A stretch of DNA of 64,000 nucleotides from NCBI RefSeq assembly GCF_963082655.1, contig NC_081552.1:183194571-183258570 (forward strand). Reading direction: 5' to 3'. Under the pieces are notes generated by a model. The model searched no databases. It was not told where the DNA came from and saw only the letters and a program-made list of their open reading frames with translations. This DNA is from Stomoxys calcitrans. Its lineage: Eukaryota; Arthropoda; Insecta; Diptera; Muscidae. Positions 34,081-44,224 of this stretch are shown here, in pieces. Numbering within the stretch: the stretch's first letter is position 1; each line of letters starts with the position of its first letter. The position numbers and the translations under genes are program-made.

Positions 34081-34630
34081 GTACCCACCACCATAGGATG
34101 GGGGTATACTAACAACCTAGTCATTCAGTTTGTAATACCTTGCAATGTTGATCTGCGACCCCATACAGTATATTTATTTTGAATAGTCTTGGCATTTTAA
34201 GTTGATCCAGCCATGTCCATCATCCGTCCGTCTCTCCGTCAGTCGAAATGTCAATAGCTGTCGAACGAATAACGATATTCGCTTGAAATTTTGCACAGAG
34301 ACCTCTTAATAATGTAGGTCGTTGGGGATTGCAGTTGTGTTATATCGGTTCAGATTTGGATATAGCTTCCACATAAACCAATACCCAGATTTGATTTCTT
34401 AGCCCTTAGAAGCCTCAATTTTCAACCAATTTGGCTGAAATTTGAAACAAAGGCTTGAGTTTTGGCTTCCAACATCCGTGCAATGTATGATTCGAATTGG
34501 TCTATAAACAGATATAGCCCCCATATAAATTGATCCCTAAATTTGATTTCTTAGCCCTAAGATGCCTAAATTTAGGCCTGATTTGGTTGAAATATGGCCC
34601 AAGCCTCTATCTTATGACTTTTTTTCCTAT
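34081..34630 (+). mobile_element. R-family element, 5' part
   Basis: It starts TACCCACCACCATAGGATGG and GGGTATACTAAC, with 'gatccagccatgtccatcat', and contains units ('gatatagcttccacataaac', 'gatatagcccccatataaa'). It breaks off at 'cttatgacttttttt' before reaching a 3' end. Confidence 0.6.
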
Positions 34631-35054
34631 TAACCTATGAATGCAGTCCATTGGGTCGGCGAATGGAAATTAGGAGTTGGAGGGGAGAAAAGGATGCAGT
34701 GTTTATTGACATTTGTCTTAAATCTCTGGATGTCACAGTGGGTAGGAAAAACTTTAGCGATTGCACATACGAACGGTTTGGGCGAAATAAGAATTCTCTC
34801 TATAATTCATTGTCCGGTCCGCTGTCCGATCAAAATTGCAAACAGGTGTAAGTTCCTGGAATGTCTAGTTACCCTGACAAACATCCTTACATCAGGAATA
34901 AGAAGACGAATATCAGACGAACAAACACCATGAATGTATCGATAGAACAGCTCCAAACAACGCACATTGCGACAATGTTCAGGGGAGGCAATAGAGTTCG
35001 ATACTCTAACGTCCCCAATCAACGCCAAATTCTGTTTAAATGAGTTTTAAACGC
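34631..35054 (+). other. Unassigned stretch with moderately open frames
   Basis: Overlapping plus-strand frames at 34637-34933, 34651-34851 and 34861-35043. The middle one (EKDAVFIDICLKSLDVTVGR, then KNFSDCTYERFGR) has an amino-acid mix like real protein, and a second piece continues in another frame after its stop. It could be a broken fragment of a gene or element I do not recognise. It lies between two R elements. Confidence 0.3.
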
Positions 35055-36368
35055 TTTTTTAAAGAAGTAAAAAGGAGTTAACTTTGGATACCCACCAATT
35101 CGGGTATATATGTAAACCACCTTTCGTCATAATCCGGTGAGAAATTCATAATTTATGCCCCTATAGCAGCTTTATCGAAATATGGTCCGATTTGGACCAA
35201 ATTCGAGGCGAATATTTAGTGGTCTAATAAGTACAAGTCGTAGAACTTTTTCTAATAAGTACAAGTAGAACAAAATATTGGTCTTGTTGGTAGCCATATC
35301 CAAATGTAGACCGATCTAAAACATACACGACACGGATGTCGAAAAGCCTAACATAAGTCACTGTGTTAAATTTCAGCGAAATCATATTATAAATGTGATT
35401 TTTATGGGGTCAAGACTTTAAATCGAGATATTGGTCCATGTGGCAGCTATAGCCAAATCTAAATCGATCCGGGCCAAATTGAAGAGCGCTGTCGAGGGGC
35501 CTATTTCGGCGAAATCGGACAATAAATGGGGCTTTTATGAGCCCAAGACCTTAAATCGAGAGATCGGTCTATATGGCAGTTATAACCAAATCTGAACCGA
35601 TCTGACCAAATTGCAGAAATATGTCGAGGGGCTTAACTTAACTCACTGTCCCAGATTTCGGTGACATCGAAAATTAAATGCTCCTTTTATGGGCATAAAA
35701 ACTTAAATCGAGAGATGGGTCTATATTGCAGCTATATCCAAATCTGGACAATTGGGACAATTAGTTGTGTCCAATTCAAAAAAATATCGAAGAGCCTAAC
35801 ACAACCCACTGTCCCAAATTTAGATAAAATCGGATTACAAATGTGCTTTTTATGAGGCCAAGACTTTAAATCGAGAGATCGGTCAATATGGCAGCTATAA
35901 CCAAATCTGGACCGATCTGTGCCATATTGCAGAAAGATGTCGAGGAGCCTAACTTAACTCACTGTCCAAAATGTTGGCGAAATTGGACAATAAATGCGCC
36001 TTTTACGGACCCAAAACCTTAAATCGAGAGATTGGTCTGTATGGCAGCTATATCCAAATCTGAACCGATCTGGGCCAAACTAAGGATTGATGTTGACTGG
36101 CCATACACAACTCACTGTCCCAAATTTCAACAAAATCGGATAATAAATGTGGCTTTTATGGGCCTAAGACCCTAAATCGGCGGATCGGTCTATATGGGGG
36201 CTATAGCAAAATATAGTCCGGTTCGAACTTAACCTGCTTATGGACAAAAAAAAGTTTCAGCTCAATATCACTATTTTTAAAGTCTATAACGTGATTGCAA
36301 CAGACAGACGGACAGACAGACAGACATGGCTAGATCGCCTTAGGTTTTTACGCTGATCAAAAATATTT
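35055..36368 (-). mobile_element. R-family element, near full length
   Basis: It opens with 'aagtaaaaaggagttaactt' and GGATACCCACCAATTCGGGTAT (the R 3' end reversed, hairpin lost). At least five units of about 150 bp follow ('atcgagagatcggtctatat', 'ggcagctatatccaaatctg'), then 'gacagacagacatggctaga' and 'tttttacgctgatcaaaaat'. The 5' hairpin is missing. Confidence 0.65.
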
Positions 36369-37264
36369 CTTTAGTCAGTCGTTTGAGGATTTAAATATAG
36401 TACAATAATTTGCTTGCAGTCTTGTCAGTAATATTGCTCAACACACTATGCACCTAAAATTAAAGGATTACAAGTTATCGTGAGTCTAAAATTTTCCTGT
36501 TTTCTCTTTTAGCCTCTTCATTCGCAATCCGTGTCGGTTTTTCTGGTATTTTCGAAAAAGTTGAACTTTGTTGCACAGTTTTACCAGACTCCCTTCTTTG
36601 CCTTTGCTGGAGCATATTCTCTTGTCCGATTAACTTTTATAAGGCCATTAATTGCCAAGGGTTTCACCGAGTGGTGTGGGGTATTATAATATAATAAACA
36701 CCAGCCCAGTCTTTGTTTGTGGTACTTTGATGGAAGCCATGCAACAAATAGAATATCTTTATCTTTGTGATATGTGAGAAGTTTGCCACAGTTCCTTAGT
36801 GGAGTGTTCATGAGCATTTTTTTCACAAATTAATCTGCCATTATATGAGGTGAATATATGTTTTATGGGTATGACTAATCCATTACTAATATCCCAGGAA
36901 TAATGAAATTAATCAAAGCTACTGGTGACGAAGGGTGTACAGAACCCCCTAACGGCATCAAGACTATTAAACAATTAATTTGTTAACTTTGTTGTCATTT
37001 GTTTGCCTAACCAAAAGGATAAATGTCCCCGGTATGTATGCTGTGTAGACGACAGCAAATAAATATGCCTAATTTTAGGCGTAATTAAACTATTAATAAA
37101 TGTTGCCTAGGCATTTATTAAAGACGACCACTGTGTGACACTAATGCAACCGTTTTGAAGTAAGCCTCATTGACTTTGAAACCAGATAAATTAATTCAAT
37201 TAAAACCTCTTACCCATATGTATCCAATTTTCGTCATCGCATTGTTAGAACTGGCGACACACAG
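36369..37264. other. Mostly non-repeat stretch, no gene recognised
   Basis: A/T-rich. The only recognisable element is a SINE-1 tail (36767-36825). A minus frame at 36581-36826 (82 codons) overlaps that tail and is not convincing. Confidence 0.4.
36767..36825 (+). mobile_element. SINE-1 3' tail fragment
   Basis: 'tgatatgtgagaagtttgcc' and 'gttccttagtggagtgttca' match the last 60 bp of the 50306-50612 copy. The 5' part is absent. Confidence 0.6.
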
Positions 37265-37465
37265 TAGGATAAGATCGAAAACAAGTAGAAATGTTCGGCC
37301 GGGCAGAGTCTTGGGAACCCACCACCATGGAGTGTACTGAAAATTTACAGAAAAGAACTTAGTTGAAGGGCACATGTGCATTTAAGCACATTTACATTTA
37401 AGCTTCTTCGTACTGTAGAAGTCTTATCGCAAGATCGGTTTACATCGGAGCTATATCAGGTTATA
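37265..37465 (-). repeat. R-family end fragment
   Basis: 'aacaagtagaaatgttcggc', CGGGCAGAGTCTTGGGAACC and CACCACCATGGAG, then 'agttgaagggcaca', like the subfamily at 39618 and 1-285. It stops near 'gctatatcaggttataaaa'. Confidence 0.55.
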
Positions 37466-37468
37466 AAA

Positions 37469-38165
37469 CATTAAAGATATTTTCTACGAGTGCCTAGAAA
37501 GAGAATACGACCACAACACAGTGGGTTAGGCTAGGTTAGGTTGAAAAGAGGATGCAGATATTAATCCGCCACTTGCCACTATGGACATACAAGTAAGCCA
37601 GTAATCTGCTTGTTGTGCGCTCTAAAAACTATAAAGTAACCTCTATAAAGAAAATTTTAAGTTAGGAATTCCGTGCTACTTACAAAATCCTTAATTGTTT
37701 TCAATACCACTCCCTCAAGTTGGTTCATGTCTGGTATTGTTTCTCCACCGGTGCCGGTATCTGTTAGACGCGAAAGCCGGGCAAAGACAAAGGAAATGCT
37801 CCAACGTCTCATCATCTTTCCCGCATGCCCTACACATGCTATCACTTGCCGCACCGATTTTGCATAAGTGAGCGTGTAGGTCTATGTGTCCCGTTATGAG
37901 TACAATAGCTATAGTGACCTCCTTCTTGCTTCCTTTCAGTAATAGTCTCGTCTTCTCACGATCTGGATCCCCCCATAGGATTTTCGCCGTCCTACCGACC
38001 ATTTCGCTGTTCCACAATGTTGCATGCGCATTCGTCGCCCACTCCCTTAACTCGGACTGCGTTGACCCGAAAGCCTTCGGGTTAACCAAGTTTATTGACG
38101 GCAGTCCTCTGGCCTTCACCGCCAAATCGTCTGCCCTTTCATTTCCAATTACTCCGTTATGAGGT
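37469..38165 (-). pseudogene. LINE-A C-terminal fragment with long 3' tail, next to an RTE scrap
   Basis: 37469-37515 is a plus-strand RTE scrap ('aaagatattttctacgagtg', KDIFYE). LINE-A follows on the minus strand: a tail of GGTTAGGCTAGGTTAGGTT (37522-37540), about 110 bp of 3' untranslated sequence to 37650, then the end of ORF2. Residues visible are WGDPDREKTRLLLKGSKKEV, TGHIDLHAHLCKIG and the cysteine motif CRACGKDDETLEHFLCLCPA. The 37715-38125 minus frame is open for 136 codons, the longest intact LINE-A C-terminus apart from 47263-47838. Confidence 0.7.
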
Positions 38166-38938
38166 GTAAGTAGCTGTGACCTGACTGAAGAACAACATAG
38201 CAGCAGGAGCCGACGGGTTGCCCGCTAAACTATTTAAAACCGTAGGCGACACACTAATTAGGCCTACGTATCAGTTCGTCTGCGCGATCTGGCTAGAAGA
38301 ACGCATACATCATGATTGGAAACTCAGCATACTATGTACCGTAAACTGGAAAGGAAATACAAGACTGAATATGCCAACTAGAGGGGAATAACCTAAAGTC
38401 AAACCTAAAGTCTATGAGATTATTATCCCTACCAATGTGGCTTTAGATCTGGTGAATTCACCTTAGACCATATATTTACACTGCGCCCAATGCTGGAAAA
38501 GACCTGAGTAGGACAGGTCACTCTTCCCATTTTTGTTGACAAAGGCATTTTCGACGGCCTTATACGTTCAAAGGTATTTCAAGGCATGTCTGAGTTTGGT
38601 ATCCCTGAAAAATAAATAAGAATCTGCAGGATGACACTTGCTAATACACATTCGTTAGTAAGAAAACGAAAGAATCACTCCAAACCATTCAATATCAATC
38701 GAGGTTTCAGACAACGAGACAGCTTATCATGTGATCTCTTTAATCTCCTGCTGGAGAAGACTATACGATATGCAGATGGAAATAGATATGGCACACTACT
38801 CACAAGAAAATACTTGGCAATCGGCTATGCCGACAACATTGATGTCATGAGTCGGCAACCGCAAGTAGTAACTGCAGCCTTTGAAAGAATCGAAATAGAA
38901 TCAGTGAAAGTGGGTCTGCCAGTTAATGGAAATAGTTT

Positions 38939-39198
38939 TACAAATTTGGCCCATTAACATTCTATTAAGGAACAGACCTCTCACATATCAATGCGTGCTG
39001 CCCTATTCATGTTTAAGCTCATTGATAGGGGGCTCCTTTTTATAGCCGAGTCCGAACCAAATGGTGCAATACCTCAAATCTGTCGCCAGTATTGGGAGGG
39101 GATAACCACCGCTGAAAATATTTTCTGATGTTCTCGCCAAGATTCTAACCCAGGCGTTCAGCGTTATAGGCGGGTCTGCTAACCTCTGCGCTACGATG
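38939..39198 (-). mobile_element. SINE-1 inside RTE
   Basis: On the plus strand the reversed tail ('ccattaacattctattaagg'), body ('gctcattgatagggggctcc'), B box inverse (GATTCTAACCCAGG) and A box inverse 'aacctctgcgctacgatg' are visible. Confidence 0.78.
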
Positions 39199-39617
39199 AA
39201 TGGTGTTAACTCCCAAAGCGTCTTATACATCCGAGCAGATTAATAAAATAAAGATAGTTGGAAACCGCAACTTTAAGATAGTCAGGAACTTTATCTAGCT
39301 CGGCACCACCATAACCGAAGCGAAAGACTCCAGTTTTAAGATAAGGCGAATAATAATACTGGCAAACAGATGCTACTTTGGACTAAATAAGCAGTTTAGA
39401 AACAAGACCACCTCTCGACACACGAAGATCACACTATACAAGACACCCGTGTTGTTACGTGGTTCCGAGGCATGGGTACTTGGGAAAGCAGACAAGGTAG
39501 TACTTGGAGTGTTTGAGAGAAAGATTCTTCACAAATTTGATGAACCCGTTTCCATTGATGGAGAGTAGTGGCGGCATATGAACCACGAACTGTATGAGCT
39601 GTATGACGAGGTTAGCA

Positions 39618-40430
39618 TTAACAAGTACAAGCGTGCTAAGTTCAGCCGGGCCGAATCTTGGGAGCCCACTACCATGGAGTCTGCCAAAAACTTGAATAAA
39701 ATACATTTGGTTGAAGGGCATAATTTTATTCTACATACCAAACTTCTGTCAAACCAGCAAAAATTTATGCTTCTAGGAACCGAACCGAACGAGAGACCGG
39801 TTTATATGGGAGCTATATCTGGTTATAGACCGATTTGGACCGTACTTGGCACAATTGTTTGAAATCATAACATAACACTATATGCAAAATGTCAGTCAAT
39901 TCGGATAAAAATCGCGGCTTGTAATGGCTCAAGAAGTCAAATCGGGAGATCGGTTTATATGGGAGCTATATCATGTTGTTGACCGATGTGAACCGTACTT
40001 GGCACAATTATTGAGAGTCATAACAAAACATTCGGACCGTACTTTGCACAGTTGTTGGAAGTCACATCGAAACACCACATGCAAAATTTCAGCCAAATCG
40101 CACAAAAATTGCGGCTTCCAGGGGCTCAAGAAGTCAAATCGGAAGATTGGTTTATATAGGAGCTATATCCAAATCTGAGCCGATATGGCCCATTTGAAAT
40201 CCCCAACGACCTACATCAATATTAGGTATCTGTGCAAATTTTCAAGCATCTAGCTTTACGCGTTCGACCGTGTTTTCGACAGACGGACGGACATGGCTAG
40301 ATCGACTCAGGATGTCGAGACGATCAAGAATGTATATAATGAATGTAATGTGTTCCTAGATCAATATTTCGAGGAGTTACAAACGAAATGACTCGATTAG
40401 TATACCCCCATCCTATGGTGGTGGGTATAA
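39618..40430 (-). mobile_element. R-family element inserted in RTE (both ends defined)
   Basis: It starts AACAAGTACAAGCGTGC, TTCAGCCGGGCCGAA and CCCACTACCATGG; it ends CCCCCATCCTATGGTGGTGG then GTATAAAA. Coding sequence of RTE stops at 'gttagcatt' on the left and resumes at 'acaacagttgcattggctag' on the right, so about 813 bp is the inserted unit. No large target duplication is visible. Units of about 150 bp fill the middle. Confidence 0.75.
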
Positions 40431-40699
40431 AAACAACAGTTGCATTGGCTAGTTAAGAATGAATGAAGAAGCTCCAGCGACAAAGTCTTTTGAAGGCGAG
40501 CATCGTGGTACACGCAAACCGGGACGACCAAAAATCAGATGGAAAGACCAAATGACGAAAGGTACCTCGAAACTTGGTGTTAGTGATTTTAGAAGGAGCG
40601 CAGAAGATCGAGTATGCGTTATTCTCGCCAGATTACGCAGACTTGCGGATGCATGCAGCTTATGGGCATGTCGCCTCCGGTCTTAAGTAATTCTTCAGT

Positions 40700-41125
40700 C
40701 AATTCACTGCTACTTTGACCTTATTCCATCACGAGGTAAACATTCTATACCATCATTAGGAATTGGTTTTTCGGTTTCCTCTTCGCAGCTGGGAGAAATG
40801 TTCTTTCCACATCGCAAGCACACTATTTGTATCAGTTTGCAGATTTTCTTCCTTGTCTCTGCGGGAGGATATAACTGCACCAAAGCCATCGGTTTGATGT
40901 TTGATTCTTTGGTAAAGTTTTCGGATTTCATTCTGACTCCTGTACATCTCAATTCGTTCACACCCACGTCTTTCCATTTCCTTTTGCTTTCTGTGCAAAA
41001 GACGCTTCTCGTTTCGTTTTTTCTCTTGTTACCACTCCTTCACCTGGTGCCAATAGACAATCCCAGACGAAAGTCCCAACAATTATTAACAACTTTCCAA
41101 AGTCATGAAAACAAACGTTGTCACA
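40700..41125 (-). pseudogene. RTE/jockey-like LINE fragment (linker region)
   Basis: Minus-strand frames contain RKQKEMERRGCERIEM, RSQNEIRKLYQRIKHQTDGF and DTNSVLAMWKEHFSQLRRG, the linker between endonuclease and RT in LINE ORF2 proteins. Two frames are needed. The family differs from the plus-strand RTE next to it. Confidence 0.55.
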
Positions 41126-41333
41126 TCCTGCTGGTTTATGGAATTATTCTATGAATTGTAACAATAACAATTACCCAAATTCTTCGAACTGGGAACCCTA
41201 TGATTCTGGGGATTTATTTTCCATTCAAGAAATGCCATGCCTTGTATTTGAGTTGCAATCTAATTTAAAAATTGTAGAAGCAAATACAATCCGTTTCAAG
41301 TTTTTATGAACGTCGCGTGCAAATTTTCATCAT

Positions 41334-41645
41334 AATGACAAATAATTTAAATGTTGTAACATGGAATGCCAGGGGCATCAAGAACAAAAGTACTTAACTT
41401 TTTCCATTCATATGTGATAACAACAGATTCATCTGTCTCGTTTTAAAGACTAGGCTTTATGCGAATGCTTCTCTTAGCCACCAAGATTTTTGCGTATATA
41501 GAAATTATAGGTATCTAAAAAGACAAGGTGGAGTGGCAATCAGTATTAGAAAACAAATTTCTCACATTTTATAACCCATTGTTATAACATCTGAAATGGA
41601 AAGTATCGGCATAAGGATTATGACAGTTAACAGAGAGATAGATTT
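41334..41645 (+). pseudogene. Jockey-like LINE ORF2 start (endonuclease fragment)
   Basis: From an ATG at 41334: NLNVVTWNARGIKNKST, then a stop, FPFICDNNRFICLV, YANASLSHQDFCVYRNYRYL, RQGGVAISIRKQI and MESIGIRIMTVN. This is the start of an apurinic-type endonuclease (NARGI with the catalytic Asn). It breaks off near 41645. Confidence 0.6.
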
Positions 41646-41681
41646 ACTGCCTAGACCACAAATTTTTTTTTTCTTTTTGTC

Positions 41682-41776
41682 ACTCGACTCGTTCATCAAT
41701 TCAATGAAAACAGCTGTTTCTTCTTTATAAAATCAGCTGTTTTCAATGAACGAATCGAAACGAGTTGGAGAAGGAG
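41682..41776. repeat. Imperfect inverted repeat (possible MITE relic)
   Basis: 'ttcaatgaaaacagctg' (about 41700) and its inverse 'cagctgttttcaatgaa' (about 41735) with weaker pairing outward (ACTCGACTCGTTCAT versus ATGAACGAATCGAAACGAGT). It could be a small foldback element. Confidence 0.55.
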
Positions 41777-41842
41777 GTAAATGAGAAAAAATTTTTTGCC
41801 TCGGACATTCACAAAATGATCAGAAGTGAAAGATACATTTTG

Positions 41843-42650
41843 CAATAGCCTCGTCTTCTCACGATCTGGATCCCCCATAGGATTTTCGCCATCCTACCGA
41901 CCGTTTCGCTGTTCCACAATGTTGCATGCGCATTCGTCGCCCACTCCCTTAACTCGGACTGCGTCGACCCGAAAGCCTTCGGGTTATCCAAGTTTATTAA
42001 CGACAGTCCTCTGTTCTTCACAGCAAATCGTCTGCCCTTTCATTTCCACTTACTCCGTTATGGACTGGCACCCAAACGATGCGGATTTTGCCATTCTCAG
42101 AGAAGGCGTTAATCTCCTTCTTACACTGCAAGACTGTTCGTGACATTACCGTCCTGGTTGTTATTGCCCTTGTGGCCATTTTACTGTCCGTAAAGATGTC
42201 CGCACTCGATGTCCTCGCGTTTACACACCACCTCACGCATTCCGTGATCGCTCAGATATCCGCCTGTAGGACCGTATTTTGGTCAGGCAGTCTAAAACAG
42301 ATCTCAATCCTTGGGTTCTCAATATAGACCCCCAGGCCCACTCTGTTCTCTCGCTTTGGTCCATCCGCGTAACATAATCTTCCAAATGGCATTGCTAGGG
42401 TTCCGTCAGTCTAAGTAAGACTGTGCCGCTGGCAGCAGTGCCTCACACTCGACCTCAAGTGTCGTAACCGATCGGAAACCTCTTCCCTTCTTTCCAGGTT
42501 TCCTATCGTCGCCTCGATTATACCGTGATGGTATGAGCTGCTCCCGTCCTCAATCCATTCTCCCATCCCCTTAGGTCTCACAGCCTCAGTGGCTGCCTCA
42601 CACTTAATCTGTATGTCAATGGGTCGGATATCTAGAATAGCCTCCAGCAA
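41843..42650 (-). pseudogene. LINE-A RNase H and downstream fragment
   Basis: Minus-strand reading from 42360: RVGLGVYIENPRIEICFRLP, QNTVLQAD, RWCVNARTSSADIFTDSKM (RNase H Asp), then RIVWVPVHNGVSGNERADD (the WVPGHxGxxGNERAD signature) and NPKAFGSTQSELREWA. Several stops, so it is dead. 42411-42650 carries a different LINE-derived frame. The usual 3' end is missing: it is cut at 41843 after PDREKTRLL. Confidence 0.7.
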
Positions 42651-43124
42651 ATTTTTAAGCGCCCAACCTTACTCCTTCGAAAGTTTGCGTGCTTTCGACA
42701 GACAGACAGATGGACGGATGGACAGACGGACGGACGTGGCTAAATCCTGATATCAGCAAATTTATATATCTGGTTGTAGTCCTTTGAGTTTACATTAAAA
42801 GCAAAATTAATTAAAACTACATTGGGATTAGTCAGGCATGAGTGGATATGCCAAAAAACCACTACTTTATAATTCTTTGATGTGTACATTTACTGTTTTT
42901 AATTTCCCGCAAACTGTTGCATACTTTATGGAGCTTTGGGAAAATAAATGCTGTTGATTTAAGAAACAAATTTAATTTGTATTATTCTGTTATGCTTTAT
43001 CTACATTCGGATTTTAAGGGAAAAATACATACACCCATTTTCCCTTGGGTCAAAAAGCTACTCATATATTTTTTCCAGATAATAGTCGTAGTTGCATATA
43101 TAGCTGTCCTAAATATGGATTTTA
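42651..43124. other. R scrap followed by non-repeat DNA
   Basis: 42651-42790 holds an R scrap ('gacagacagacagatggacg', 'ggctaaatcctgatatcagc'). The rest is A/T-rich with an open frame at 42917-43159 that matches nothing known. Confidence 0.4.
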
Positions 43125-43384
43125 ATGTACACTGCACCATAGGATGGGTGTATACTTAATTCTTCCTTCGGTTTGTAACTCATCGATGTATTGATCTGAG
43201 ATTACCCAAAAAAAGTGTACATATTAGGGTGGGGCGATTAGCCAAACCATTAAGATTTTCGATCCAATATTGAGACAAAAATTTTAGCCAAGACTTGCAC
43301 CTTGCAAGGATACGAGGACAGACAGACGGACATAGCCAAATCGAATCAGGAAATAATTCGACCCTGATATTTCGGGATTGGACA
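43125..43384. repeat. R-family start fragment and R2 scrap
   Basis: 'caccataggatgggtgtata' with 'tcggtttgtaactcatcgat', then unrelated DNA, then 'gacagacagacggacatagc' and 'caaatcgaatcagg' of R2 type. Confidence 0.45.
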
Positions 43385-44190
43385 ACCTTTGTGTTCCAAT
43401 TTGCCAATTGACAACGTTATCGCAAAACTTGACATTTTTGAGGTTCTACGTTCTCAGAACGTATTGACATACGAGCGCTTTTTGAGTTGTTTAAAAATTT
43501 GTTTGCGTTGGATCCCACACAATCGCTCAATCAAAGGCTCATGTCTATTGGTCGAAAGAAGTGCTCCAAAAATACGATTGCGGTGCTTCGAATTACGTCT
43601 GTGACATCATGACAGGTGATGAATCGTTAATATATGCGTATGAGCCCGAAAGTATGCAGCAGTCGACTGTATGGGTGTTTCCAGATGAGCCAAATCCAAC
43701 AAAAGTTGCTGGCGCACTTCCCAGTAAATGACCTCCTTTTTTTTGGCAAAAAATGGACATGTCACAATCGTACCACTAGAAAAAGACAGAACAGCCAATT
43801 CTGAGTGATACACAACCATTTATTTGCCAGTTCTCTTTGAAGAAATCAGAAAAACCAACCGTCGAATACGGAACACACTTCACCACGACAATGCTCGCTC
43901 TCACACATCGGCTTAAACAACTGCAATTTTGAGCACTCAAAACATCGATTTGATGACTCATTCGCCGTATAGTCCTGACTTCGCACCGAATGACTTCTTT
44001 TTATTCCCGTACGTAAAAAATAAAATGAGAGGTCAACTTTTTTCGACAACTGAAGAAGCGGGTGATGCGTTCAGAATGCATGTTTTGGAGAAACCTCAAT
44101 TAGAGGGCCAAAAGTGCTTCGAAAATAAAGCAAGTTTCGATGACTAATATTTGTTTTTGTGTTCTCTTATCCCAAAATATAAAAGACAAC
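43385..44190 (+). pseudogene. Mariner transposase relic
   Basis: Recognisable blocks of a mariner (Tc1/mariner, DDD) transposase in order: LTYERFLSCLKICLRWIPHN, the first Asp in TGDESLIYAYEPE, QQSTVWVFPDEPNPTKVA, the second Asp in a HHDNA-like stretch at about 43881-43895, and the third in SPYSPDFAPNDFFLFPYVKN (43950-44010). The helix-turn-helix N-terminus is only partly present and several frameshifts and stops break it, so it is inactive. Terminal repeats are not evident; the 3' side ends near 'aaagacaaccctcgtac'. Confidence 0.8.
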
Positions 44191-44224
44191 CCTCGTACAT
44201 AACAAATGCACTAAGTTTTTACAC

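Larger units (their letters stand above)
38168..40690 (+). pseudogene. RTE-like LINE relic: reverse transcriptase to C-terminus, twice interrupted
   Basis: RT begins with AAGADGLPAKLFKTVGDTLI (about 38190) and continues through DWKLSILC, SLVRKRKNHSKPFNIN, QRDSLSCDLFNLLLE and the catalytic box, here YADN instead of YADD (38841-38852). A SINE-1 (38939-39198) breaks it. RT/linker resumes to ERKILHKF-like and MNHELYELYDEVSI, and is broken again by an R element (39618-40430). The final segment carries TVALA, MNEEAPATKSF and GTRKPGRPKIRWKDQMTKG, the usual end of such proteins, stopping at 40686. Multiple frameshifts, so it is dead. The order of domains across both insertions shows one original element. 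Confidence 0.8.

Noticed and set aside
37522..37540. Interstitial telomere
   Set aside because: Only a few TTAGG-like units, always attached to the LINE-A tail, and Diptera lack TTAGG telomeres.
40798..41154. 118-codon plus-strand frame with hydrophobic stretches (possible membrane protein)
   Set aside because: It is antisense to the LINE linker fragment at 40700-41125, and the hydrophobic runs reflect complementary Lys/Glu codons.
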